Shown piece after piece: positions 54,424-63,004 of a stretch of 64,000 nucleotides of DNA. Below the pieces are notes generated by a model, which ran no database searches, was not told where the DNA came from, and saw nothing but the letters and a program-made list of their open reading frames with translations. Each line of letters starts with the position of its first letter. The stretch's first letter is position 1. Position numbers and translations under genes: made by a program. Where the stretch lies: assembly GCF_900055185.1 (NCBI RefSeq), contig NZ_FIZX01000001.1, positions 1,984,001-2,048,000 on the forward strand, written 5' to 3'. The DNA is from Grimontia celer (GTDB taxonomy: Bacteria; Pseudomonadota; Gammaproteobacteria; Enterobacterales; Vibrionaceae).

Positions 54424-55827
54424 ATGGACTCCACTCTTAAATTGCATAGTAACTACGGCGCACTACATGTTCTATATAGAACAATTGACTGTTTTATTAT
54501 CTTATTGACACTTTACGTAATATCAGTTTCCTATACCAACCAGTTCATCCAAAAAGACTTACTATTGGGTAGCTACGCCATTTTGGTCTACATGCTTGTA
54601 GCAGAGAAAAATGAGCTCTATCGCTCTTGGCGAGTTCATCTCTTTAGGGAAGAGGCACTAAGTATCAGCAAGGCATGGTTTATCACCTTCATTGCGTTAG
54701 TTTTTCTTGCCTTCTTTACTAAGACAAGCACAGATTATTCACGTGTCGTCACTGGCGTTTGGTTAATAGCTACTCCAGTAATACTTATTACTTGGCGATA
54801 TGTTGCCAAACAGGCATTAAAGAAACTGCGCGATTACGGCTACAACAAGAAAGAAGCCATTATCATAGGGGTAACAGAAAATGGTATTCGACTCGCTCAC
54901 CAATTGAAAAAGCACCCTGAGCTTGGTATCAAAGTGAGTGGTTTTTACGACGACAGAGAAGCCAGCCGTTTAGATATCGAAAATCTTCCAGCTCCATTCA
55001 GAGGCAATGTTCCGTCAGCTTTAGATCTTGTTAAAAGTGGTGATGCCCAACATGTCTATATTTCGATGCCACTGAAAGCAAATGAACGTATCACTGCATA
55101 TTTAAAAGACTTTTCAGATACCACAGCAAATACCTATTTGATACCGGATTTCTTTGTCTACAACCTTATCCAGTCTCGATTAAGCGCAATTGGAAATATG
55201 CCAACCATTAGTATTCACGATACCCCTTTCTACGGCACCAATGGCTGGTTTAAACGAGCTCAGGACATCGTGCTTGCTTCGTTGATCATTCTGCTTATCA
55301 GCCCAATTCTTATTGGTGTTGCCATCGGCGTCAAATTTTCATCACCTGGTCCAGTCATTTTCAAACAGTACCGCTACGGGCTGGATGGGCGCCGAATCAA
55401 AGTTTGGAAATTCCGTTCAATGAGCACAATGGACAACGGTTCAGTCGTCAAACAAGCCACAAAAAACGACCCAAGGATTACACCCTTTGGGGCGTTTATT
55501 CGAAGAACCTCGCTGGATGAACTGCCGCAATTCTTCAATGTGTTACAGGGCCGTATGTCTATCGTAGGCCCTAGACCACATGCCGTTGCACACAACGAAG
55601 AATATCGAACCATTGTCGACCGCTACATGTTGAGACACAAGGTGAAACCTGGGATCACAGGCTTAGCACAGGTTAATGGGTACCGCGGCGAAACAGATAC
55701 TTTAGAGAAAATGCAGAAGCGTGTTGAATTCGATATCAAATACATTCAGTCATGGTCTACTTGGCTTGATTTGAAAATCATTTTTAAAACTGTATTCAAA
55801 GGCTTTACCGGAAAGACTGCCTACTAA
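54424..55827 (+). CDS. Undecaprenyl-phosphate sugar phosphotransferase (WcaJ/VpsL-type)
   Basis: Starts repeat-unit synthesis by moving a hexose-1-phosphate, probably glucose-1-phosphate, from a UDP-sugar to undecaprenyl phosphate. It has 467 residues. Four N-terminal membrane helices are followed by a CoA-binding-like Rossmann domain (about 140-260, IIIGVTENGIRLAHQL). A membrane helix (about 285-305) leads into the bacterial sugar transferase domain, with FSSPGPVIFKQYRYG, WKFRSM and DELPQFFNVLQGRMSIVGPRPH. This is the polyisoprenyl-phosphate hexose transferase type. It leads the operon directly after the ops element. Acceptor and donor are inferred from the family. Confidence 0.93.
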   Translation: MDSTLKLHSNYGALHVLYRTIDCFIILLTLYVISVSYTNQFIQKDLLLGSYAILVYMLVAEKNELYRSWRVHLFREEALSISKAWFITFIALVFLAFFTKTSTDYSRVVTGVWLIATPVILITWRYVAKQALKKLRDYGYNKKEAIIIGVTENGIRLAHQLKKHPELGIKVSGFYDDREASRLDIENLPAPFRGNVPSALDLVKSGDAQHVYISMPLKANERITAYLKDFSDTTANTYLIPDFFVYNLIQSRLSAIGNMPTISIHDTPFYGTNGWFKRAQDIVLASLIILLISPILIGVAIGVKFSSPGPVIFKQYRYGLDGRRIKVWKFRSMSTMDNGSVVKQATKNDPRITPFGAFIRRTSLDELPQFFNVLQGRMSIVGPRPHAVAHNEEYRTIVDRYMLRHKVKPGITGLAQVNGYRGETDTLEKMQKRVEFDIKYIQSWSTWLDLKIIFKTVFKGFTGKTAY

Positions 55828-55837
55828 AGGAATGAAA

Positions 55838-57070
55838 ATGAACATCCCTAAGAAAACACTCATTGCTTTAGCTTTATTAGGTACAAATAGTTGGGTGCTC
55901 GCTGGAGAAAATAACGGCTTTACCACAGAATCTGGTATCAAAATCACCCCTCTTCTCGACGCCTATTATGAATATAACGATAACGTAGGTCGTTACTCTA
56001 CCTCTGAGAGCCCGGATTCCTCCAGCGCTTTGATAGCAAAGCCAGGAGTGATGTTCGAATCTGACCGCAATGGAAATAAGTACCAAGTTGCCTATCAATT
56101 GTCCTCTGGTTACTACTTTGACAGTGACGTCGATGACTTTCTCGACCACACATTCACGACAAATAGCTTTGTTCAAATCAATCAAAGAAGTGGGATAGGA
56201 TTCAACTACACCTATTTGAAATCTCACGAAGCACGTGGCACTGGAATTTTGGCAGGCGACCAATTAGCAACCATCGCGACTGAACCTGCCAAGTTCTCAT
56301 TGCACAACGCAAACTTCACTCATGTTTACGGCACTGACGATGCGACAGGGCGCCTAGAGTCCAATCTAAGGTACGAAAATAAGAAATATAATAACTACCG
56401 GGATCTTACCGGCGCTGGGCTTGCCACACTGAGCACCAAGTTTAAAGACTATGATCAGGTCGCTGGTGCTCTCGCTTTTTACTATAAAGTCTTTCCTGCC
56501 ACTGAATTGCTGCTAGAAGTTGATGTCACAGATCGCCATTACAAACTAGGCGACCCTATCAGTGGTAATACGCAAGATAACCTCGATGCTTATTTCCTGA
56601 TTGGTACTAAGTGGGATATCACGGGTAAGACTACCGGTAAACTGAGAATAGGTTTGCAAGATAAGAACTACGATGATGAAGCAAGAGAAGATTTCAATGG
56701 CTTCAGCTGGGACTTAGATCTTGTATGGGAACCATTAACCTATTCAACGATTGCAGTGTCAGCGGCTCAGATCGCGATCGATCCGGATCAAGGCAATAAC
56801 TTTATAAATCAAACCAGTTTTGCCGCCAACTGGAAGCACTTCTGGCTCTCACGTGTCTACAGTGACATCGCCATTGGTTTACTTCACGATGACTACTCGC
56901 AAAGCACGCGGAAAGACGACTTAATGAGTTCATCTTTCTACCTTGGGTACGCATTTAGAGAAGATACTGAAATTAAAGCTGGCTGGAGATTCGAGGACAA
57001 CGACTCCTCAATAGATACAAATAGCTACCGACAAAATGTTTGGTATCTCGGAACAAATCTGGTCTTTTGA
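55838..57070 (+). CDS. Outer-membrane beta-barrel protein of the polysaccharide cluster (VpsM-like)
   Basis: A 410-residue exported protein: a signal peptide (about 22 residues, ending VLAGEN) and then a long series of amphipathic, aromatic-rich strands (YQVAYQLSSGYYF, GIGFNYTYLKSH, RIGLQDKNYDD). The C-terminus is phenylalanine (NLVF), the usual outer-membrane barrel insertion signal. It fits the OMP_b-brl_2 type found with VpsN and VpsO. I chose the ATG at 55838, with AAAGG 7 bases upstream; the ATG at 55832 is too close to that site. It probably forms the export pore together with the short OPX protein downstream. Confidence 0.82.
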   Translation: MNIPKKTLIALALLGTNSWVLAGENNGFTTESGIKITPLLDAYYEYNDNVGRYSTSESPDSSSALIAKPGVMFESDRNGNKYQVAYQLSSGYYFDSDVDDFLDHTFTTNSFVQINQRSGIGFNYTYLKSHEARGTGILAGDQLATIATEPAKFSLHNANFTHVYGTDDATGRLESNLRYENKKYNNYRDLTGAGLATLSTKFKDYDQVAGALAFYYKVFPATELLLEVDVTDRHYKLGDPISGNTQDNLDAYFLIGTKWDITGKTTGKLRIGLQDKNYDDEAREDFNGFSWDLDLVWEPLTYSTIAVSAAQIAIDPDQGNNFINQTSFAANWKHFWLSRVYSDIAIGLLHDDYSQSTRKDDLMSSSFYLGYAFREDTEIKAGWRFEDNDSSIDTNSYRQNVWYLGTNLVF

Positions 57071-57092
57071 TTCTTAGGGGAATACTAGTCAC

Positions 57093-57626
57093 ATGACACG
57101 TATCTATTATTTAGCTATTTCATTCCTACTCATTTTTGTTTTTCCATTTAATGTAGTTGCAAGCGGCAACGATTACACCATTGGCGCGGGCGATAAAATT
57201 CAAATTATCGTATATGGCGAGGAAGAGCTAACCATCGAAGAATTGTATATCGATAGTAGTGGCGAATTTGATTACCCCTACCTTGGTCAATTAATAGCAC
57301 TGGGAAAAACGACCGAACAACTTAAGGCTGAGATCATCAAAGGCTTAAAGGGAGACTACTTGGTTTCTCCTAAGGTTCGTGTCGGTATCGTTGGGTTTAG
57401 AAGTATCTTTGTGAACGGTGAAATTAAAAAGCCTGGCGGTTATGAATACCAACCAGGCCTAACCGTCGATAAAGCGATTGCACTCGCTGGCGGTTTCACC
57501 GAGCGTGCCGCGAGAAAAAGTATCTACATTACTCGCGAAGATAAAAATGAACCTAAAAATCGGGTAAGCCTCTCTCACATGGTCTCACCAGGAGACATCA
57601 TTGTTATTGAGCAAAGTTTTTTCTAA
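57093..57626 (+). CDS. Short polysaccharide export (OPX) protein, Wza/VpsN-like
   Basis: A 177-residue periplasmic protein with a signal peptide (about 23 residues, ending VVASGND). The Poly_export domain (YTIGAGDKIQIIVYGEEELT; LGKTTEQLKAEIIKGL) is followed by one SLBB domain (IFVNGEIKKPGGYEYQPGLTVDKAIALAGGF). It is less than half the size of Wza and lacks both the lipobox cysteine and the C-terminal outer-membrane helix, so it cannot form the Wza-type channel alone. Family knowledge pairs such short OPX proteins with a separate barrel, here the upstream gene. Confidence 0.87.
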   Translation: MTRIYYLAISFLLIFVFPFNVVASGNDYTIGAGDKIQIIVYGEEELTIEELYIDSSGEFDYPYLGQLIALGKTTEQLKAEIIKGLKGDYLVSPKVRVGIVGFRSIFVNGEIKKPGGYEYQPGLTVDKAIALAGGFTERAARKSIYITREDKNEPKNRVSLSHMVSPGDIIVIEQSFF

Positions 57627-57798
57627 TTATAAAAACCTCATGCATAGATAACGTTTACTTCGGTAAATATTCACGCTTCGACTCATTTCTTTTAATAAGT
57701 AAACACACTATTTTCGCTTCCCTTCTTTGTCGGATCTTAGTCGACATTTAAAGTCTCACTATCACGAGATGAAAACTGCATTTAAGATGGATAGAATA

Positions 57799-60027
57799 AT
57801 GTCAGCCTACTCTAATGAAAATTCAATACAACAAGATCAACTGATTGATATTGGATACTATATCCATCTTATCAAAAAGCGCTGGCTTTCTATCACGTTT
57901 TTTACGTTTCTTTGTACTTCAATTGCAGTTCTAATTGCACTATCAATTACTCCTACTTACCGAGCAACGGCGACCTTACTTATTGAGTCGCAACAAGCTA
58001 AAGCAATATCAATTGAAGAAGTTGTTGGAATAGATAGTCGCGCCAATGAATATTATCTTACGCAATTTGAAATACTGAAATCCAATCAGGTTGCGCAGCG
58101 CGTCATCGAAAAATTGCAACTCAATATGCTTGAAGAGTTCAACCCTGCTATCGCTGTGAACGACAGGCCGGCCTTTAAAGAGCAGCTTAAAGGCTGGTTA
58201 CGTTCACATCCTGTTATCGATTCCTTCTTCTCATCAAAAACAGATATCGCACATGACCCTGAAGCAGAGAAAGAGGCAACGACTCTAAGGGTATTAAAAG
58301 CGTTCAAGTCAAGACTAACAATATCTCCTATTCGAAAAACTCAGCTAGTTAGGATTTCATTTGATTCACAGGATCCAAAGCTCGCTGCGAAAATAGCAAA
58401 TGCTGTCGGTTATGCCTTTATTGAAAACAATTTAGAGTCGAAGCTTCTTGCAACCGATAGAGCAAATGGATGGCTCAATGAGCGACTTACAGAGCTCAAA
58501 CTAAACCTGAACTCATCGGAGCAAGCTCTAGTTCAATTTCTTCAACGTCAAGAACTTATAGACGATAGCGGCATTGCCGCTTTGACCAGCAACGAGCTTC
58601 AAAACCTAACCGATAGAATCGCAGAGGCGACAGACCGGCGAACAAAAACCCAAGCACTATATAACGCGCTCAAAAGTAATCCCAACGCAGATATTGCAAC
58701 ACTGAGCGCTAACACCCTGATTTCGAATCACCCGCAAGTGCGTGACATTCGCCTGGCAGAGTCAGAAGCAGAAAAGGACGTTAGCCAACTATCGAAGCGC
58801 TATGGTCCGAAACACGACAAAATGATTCAGGCAAATGCAAGGCTGAAATCGGTTCAACAACGAGCGGAAAACCTAATCTATAAGCTGATTAACGGCGTCG
58901 AAAAAGAGCTTTCCAGTGCTCGAGAACAAGAAACACTTCTTAAACAAGAACTTTTAAGCAAGAAAGAAGAATTTCAGTCATTAAGTGTTGTAAAAAGTGA
59001 ATATGATGCACTCAAAAGAGAGGTCGAAAGCAACGCTAAGTTGTACGACTTGTTTTTAACTCGTCAAAAAGAAACCTCTGCAACCAGCGATTTTAGTGCG
59101 GCAAATGCTCGTTTCAGCGATCAAGCACTCGTCCCACAACAACCTTTTAAACCGAATCGAAAGCTCATTGTATTCATCGCCTTAATCGTCAGCATGGGCT
59201 TTGCATGTGTGCTGGTCATTTGTTTGGATGCATTCAACAACACAATCTCTTCGGCAAGAGACTTCGAGAGTAAACTTGGATTGCTGCCAACTGGCACACT
59301 CCCCTTGGTTAAAGCAAAAGAGTTTAAACGCAACCATATCGATGCCTCTGTTTTCAACAATAGCAAGTTTGCGACTTTTCAAGAGTCCATTGACTCTATC
59401 CGAACGTCGCTATACCTGAGTATGCCAAAGACTGAAAGGAAATTTCTGGCACTGTCTTCATCTGTCCCCGGCGAAGGTAAAACGACTACTGCTATCAATC
59501 TCGCCCAGTCTTTCTCAAGTATCGAAAAGGTTTTGTTGATTGATTGTGATTTAAGAAAACCTTCAGTGGGGATGCGTTTTGGAATCCCAAATAGCCACCC
59601 TGGGCTGACCAACATTTTGGTCATGAATACATCACCCGACGATTGCATTACGACCATTGAAGGAACCAATCTGGACCTTCTTCCAGCAGGGTTAATCGTT
59701 GCTAATCCGCAAGAGCTTCTTAGCAGCACCTCTTTCCTTAAGCTCATTGAAGAACTGGCAGAAAAGTATGACCGAATCATTTTTGATACGCCGCCGATTT
59801 TGCCAGTGAAAGATGCATTTATCGTTGGGAAGTTTACCAAGGGGATTGTGCTAGTTCTGAAAGCCAATAGCACGAGCAAGTCAGTTTATAAGCACACCAT
59901 GACCTTATTTACAAAGCATCAAATATCTATCGACGGCGTAGTAATAAACCAGGTTTCTCAGCCAAAAAAAGGCACACATACCTACTCTGAATATTCTCGC
60001 TATGCGTACGGAAACATCGAAAGCTAA
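57799..60027 (+). CDS. Wzc/VpsO-type polysaccharide co-polymerase and tyrosine autokinase
   Basis: An inner-membrane chain-length and export regulator of about 742 residues. An N-terminal Wzz domain (first helix about 32-52, second before the kinase, FIALIVSMGFACVLVICL) flanks a periplasmic coiled-coil arm. The C-terminal BY-kinase has Walker A SSVPGEGKTT (from about residue 554), Walker A' VLLIDCDLRKP and Walker B IIFDTPP. A tyrosine cluster in the last 16 residues (TYSEYSRYAY) is the autophosphorylation site. I prefer the ATG at 57799 with GGA 7 bases upstream. ATG codons at 57769 and 57787 and a TTG at 57727 are in frame and give longer forms. No separate phosphatase (wzb) gene is in the window. 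Confidence 0.91.
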   Translation: MSAYSNENSIQQDQLIDIGYYIHLIKKRWLSITFFTFLCTSIAVLIALSITPTYRATATLLIESQQAKAISIEEVVGIDSRANEYYLTQFEILKSNQVAQRVIEKLQLNMLEEFNPAIAVNDRPAFKEQLKGWLRSHPVIDSFFSSKTDIAHDPEAEKEATTLRVLKAFKSRLTISPIRKTQLVRISFDSQDPKLAAKIANAVGYAFIENNLESKLLATDRANGWLNERLTELKLNLNSSEQALVQFLQRQELIDDSGIAALTSNELQNLTDRIAEATDRRTKTQALYNALKSNPNADIATLSANTLISNHPQVRDIRLAESEAEKDVSQLSKRYGPKHDKMIQANARLKSVQQRAENLIYKLINGVEKELSSAREQETLLKQELLSKKEEFQSLSVVKSEYDALKREVESNAKLYDLFLTRQKETSATSDFSAANARFSDQALVPQQPFKPNRKLIVFIALIVSMGFACVLVICLDAFNNTISSARDFESKLGLLPTGTLPLVKAKEFKRNHIDASVFNNSKFATFQESIDSIRTSLYLSMPKTERKFLALSSSVPGEGKTTTAINLAQSFSSIEKVLLIDCDLRKPSVGMRFGIPNSHPGLTNILVMNTSPDDCITTIEGTNLDLLPAGLIVANPQELLSSTSFLKLIEELAEKYDRIIFDTPPILPVKDAFIVGKFTKGIVLVLKANSTSKSVYKHTMTLFTKHQISIDGVVINQVSQPKKGTHTYSEYSRYAYGNIES

Positions 60028-60036
60028 GGAAAGTAT

Positions 60037-61173
60037 ATGACAGCTGCAATTAAGGTACTTACTGTCTTCGGCACACGTCCAGAGGCAATCAAAATGGCGC
60101 CACTGGTTCATAAGCTAAGTAAAGCCGAAGGCATTGAGGCTAAGGTCTGTGTCACGGCGCAACATCGCGAAATGCTTGATCAAGTGCTTGATTTGTTCGA
60201 AATCACTCCGGATTTTGACTTAAATGTGATGAAGCCTGGACAGTCCCTGTACGAAGTGACAAGCAATATTCTTACTCGCCTAAAGCCCGTACTGGAATCC
60301 TTCGAACCAGACATTGTTCTCGTGCATGGCGACACAGCGACAACACTAGCTGCAAGCTTGGCAGCCTACTTCCAGCAAATTGCGGTAGGACATGTCGAAG
60401 CAGGACTTCGTACAGGTAATATATATTCTCCTTGGCCAGAGGAAGGGAACCGGAAACTAACTGGAGCAATATCAAAACTTCACTTTGCCCCCACAAAAAC
60501 GTCAGAACATAACTTACTCGCCGAGGGTGTCGACGCCAAGAGCATTTCCATCACAGGTAATACCGTTATTGACGCATTACTTCTTGTAAAAGAAAAGCTT
60601 GAAAACGATCAGGACCTCATCGATACCTTAGCTACTGTTTTTCCACAAATAGATAACAACAAAAAGCTTATTCTGGTTACAGGACATCGCCGTGAGAGCT
60701 TTGGCGGTGGTTTTGAACGAATTTGTGAAGCCCTCGCAGAGATCGCCGTTCGCCACCCAGATAGCCAAATTATCTATCCAGTTCATCTAAACCCGAATGT
60801 GAGAGAGCCAGTCAATCGTATACTAAAGGGGATTAATAACGTTCAATTGATTGAACCTCAAGAATATCTACCGTTTGTGTATCTGATGAACAAAGCCCAC
60901 ATCATTCTCACCGATTCGGGGGGTATTCAAGAAGAAGCCCCTTCATTGGGTAAACCTGTTTTGGTTATGAGAGATACAACAGAACGACCTGAGGCCGTAG
61001 AGGCAGGCACGGTTAAACTCGTGGGTACAGACAAAGACAGGATCATTACAGAAGTTGAAAACCTACTTAATAACGAAGACGACTATGAAAGAATGAGCCG
61101 AGCACATAACCCTTATGGTGATGGGAAATCTTGTCAAAGAATTATTGAAGAAATAATTAAAACCTTCTCCTAA
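60037..61173 (+). CDS. wecB: UDP-N-acetylglucosamine 2-epimerase
   Basis: Converts UDP-GlcNAc to UDP-ManNAc. It has the GT-B fold with the family N-terminus [17 protein letters not shown], the [14 protein letters not shown] and [10 protein letters not shown] motifs, and the C-terminal [23 protein letters not shown] sugar-nucleotide site. The length is 378. It lies 9 bases after the tyrosine-kinase gene and upstream of wecC, so the two together supply UDP-ManNAcA. As a cluster member it is more likely devoted to this polymer than to enterobacterial common antigen; the symbol reflects the reaction. Confidence 0.95.
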   Translation: MTAAIKVLTVFGTRPEAIKMAPLVHKLSKAEGIEAKVCVTAQHREMLDQVLDLFEITPDFDLNVMKPGQSLYEVTSNILTRLKPVLESFEPDIVLVHGDTATTLAASLAAYFQQIAVGHVEAGLRTGNIYSPWPEEGNRKLTGAISKLHFAPTKTSEHNLLAEGVDAKSISITGNTVIDALLLVKEKLENDQDLIDTLATVFPQIDNNKKLILVTGHRRESFGGGFERICEALAEIAVRHPDSQIIYPVHLNPNVREPVNRILKGINNVQLIEPQEYLPFVYLMNKAHIILTDSGGIQEEAPSLGKPVLVMRDTTERPEAVEAGTVKLVGTDKDRIITEVENLLNNEDDYERMSRAHNPYGDGKSCQRIIEEIIKTFS

Positions 61174-61301
61174 AGTCATCATCTTTTGGTTCTTTTTTAC
61201 AACTTCTATTCATCTCAACGAATACATAAATCCAACTTCATTTAATTTATTCTCTAATTTTGAAGCGCATATCTATTAAAGGTATGCCTTGAGGAGCAGT
61301 T

Positions 61302-62543
61302 ATGTCCTTTAAAAAGGTTTCCGTCATTGGTTTAGGTTATATAGGTTTACCAACTGCCGCTGTAGTAGCATCTCGCGGTATTGAGGTTGTTGGCGTCGAC
61401 GTAAATCCTATGGCCGTCGATACCATCAACCAGGGTAATATTCACATTGTTGAGCCTGATCTGGATATTGTCGTCCGCGGTGTGGTTAGCACAGGAAACC
61501 TTCGCGCTACTACTCAGCCCGAACCGGCTGAGGCTTTCATGATTGCTGTACCTACTCCCTTTAAAGAGAGTAACTCACCAGACCTTTCTTACATAGAAGC
61601 TGCCGCAAACGCTATTGCTCCCGTTTTAGATAAGGGAAACTTGGTTATCCTCGAATCCACTTCACCAGTGGGAGCAACAGAAAAGCTGGCTGCATGGTTG
61701 AAAGCCGCAAGGCCGGATCTAACCTTCCCTCAAGACTTAGGTGACGCAGCAGATGTCAAAATTGCGCACTGCCCGGAACGCGTATTACCGGGTTACGTCC
61801 TTCAAGAGCTCGTAGCTAACGATAGAGTGATAGGTGGCTTATCCAAAGCGTGTAGCGAAAAAGCAGTCGAGCTATACAAAACTTTCGTACGCGGCGAATG
61901 TATCATCACTAACGCGCGCACTGCAGAAATGGCAAAGCTAACCGAAAACTCGTTCCGCGATGTGAACATTGCATTTGCCAACGAGTTATCGATGATCAGC
62001 GACAAACTAAAAATTAACGTCTGGGAGTTGATTAGACTCGCGAACAGACACCCTCGCGTAAACATCTTGAACCCAGGCCCAGGTGTCGGTGGTCACTGCA
62101 TTGCAGTTGATCCTTGGTTTATTGTCGACAGTTGTCCTGACGAAGCGAAAATTATCCGCCAAGCGCGTTTAACCAACGATTCAAAACCTCACTATGTTAT
62201 CGATCAGGTCGTCAAAGCTGCTGATGAGTTTAAGCGTCCAGTTATTGCATGTTTAGGCCTAGCATTCAAAGCGGATATCGATGATCTAAGGGAAAGTCCT
62301 GCTCTACAAATTGTTCAAGAGTTAGCGAGTAAAAATGTTGGCCAAATTTTTGCCGTTGAGCCAAATGTTGAATCCATCCCAGAGCAACTTGTGTATGCCG
62401 GGGTCGAACAAATGACGCTGGAAGGAGCACTAGAGCGTGCAAACATAATCGTAGTTCTAGTTGACCATAAGCAATTCAAGGAGGCGGATAAAACTCAGCT
62501 AGCTACCAAGGTTGTTATCGATACTCGCGGCATTATTAACTAG
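61302..62543 (+). CDS. wecC: UDP-N-acetyl-D-mannosamine dehydrogenase
   Basis: Oxidises UDP-ManNAc to UDP-ManNAcA with two NAD. The N-terminal Rossmann loop VIGLGYIGLPTAA is at residues 8-20, the catalytic cysteine is Cys266 in GPGVGGHCIAVDP, and the C-terminal domain carries GLAFKADIDDLRESPAL. The length (413) is slightly under the E. coli enzyme. A 128-base AT-rich gap follows wecB, with a GAGGAG ribosome-binding site at its end. It implies a uronic-acid, hence acidic, polymer. Confidence 0.95.
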   Translation: MSFKKVSVIGLGYIGLPTAAVVASRGIEVVGVDVNPMAVDTINQGNIHIVEPDLDIVVRGVVSTGNLRATTQPEPAEAFMIAVPTPFKESNSPDLSYIEAAANAIAPVLDKGNLVILESTSPVGATEKLAAWLKAARPDLTFPQDLGDAADVKIAHCPERVLPGYVLQELVANDRVIGGLSKACSEKAVELYKTFVRGECIITNARTAEMAKLTENSFRDVNIAFANELSMISDKLKINVWELIRLANRHPRVNILNPGPGVGGHCIAVDPWFIVDSCPDEAKIIRQARLTNDSKPHYVIDQVVKAADEFKRPVIACLGLAFKADIDDLRESPALQIVQELASKNVGQIFAVEPNVESIPEQLVYAGVEQMTLEGALERANIIVVLVDHKQFKEADKTQLATKVVIDTRGIIN

Positions 62544-62575
62544 TCAACAATTTTAATCGCGGAGCGTCTTCAATT

Positions 62576-63004
62576 ATGCGCCAAATAAAAAGAAATTTAA
62601 GACTTCTATTGTTAGCCATTCGGACTGGCTACTTAAAACGGCGATATGGCATGAATATCGCTCAGGGTGCTTTGCTATCTAGTAAATGTCATCTGGATAA
62701 AACCAATCCTAAAGGTATATATATCGGCGAAGAATCTTACATTTCTTTTGGCGCTACGATACTCACACACGACTTCGTTCGTGGGTTACATGCGGACACC
62801 TTCATCGGAAAACGGTGTTTTATTGGTGCAAACGCTACCATTCTTCCTGGCATAACGATCGGTAGTAATTCAATCGTCGCCGCAGGTAGCTTGGTAACCA
62901 AAGATGTGCCATGCAATAGCATTGTTGCCGGCAATCCTGCTAAACCTATTAGGCACAACATCAAAACTAAGAAGTATGGGAAACTGTGCAATGAAGAAGG
63001 TTAA
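62576..63004 (+). CDS. Hexapeptide-repeat (LbH) acyltransferase
   Basis: A 142-residue left-handed beta-helix transferase of the serine/maltose O-acetyltransferase type. Hexapeptide turns run through IYIGEESYISFGATILTHD, FIGKRCFIGANATILPGITIG and IVAAGSLVTKDVPCNSIVAGNPAK. The residues expected at the catalytic His appear as LTHDF. It probably acetylates a sugar of the repeat unit, although hexapeptide enzymes vary in acyl donor and acceptor. The C-terminus is basic. Its end overlaps the start of the next gene by 14 bases. Confidence 0.88.
   Translation: MRQIKRNLRLLLLAIRTGYLKRRYGMNIAQGALLSSKCHLDKTNPKGIYIGEESYISFGATILTHDFVRGLHADTFIGKRCFIGANATILPGITIGSNSIVAAGSLVTKDVPCNSIVAGNPAKPIRHNIKTKKYGKLCNEEG

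Noticed and set aside
57727-57798. TTG start for the Wzc-like gene
   Set aside because: No ribosome-binding site, and the added residues are not part of the Wzz domain; ATG codons nearer the domain are better placed.
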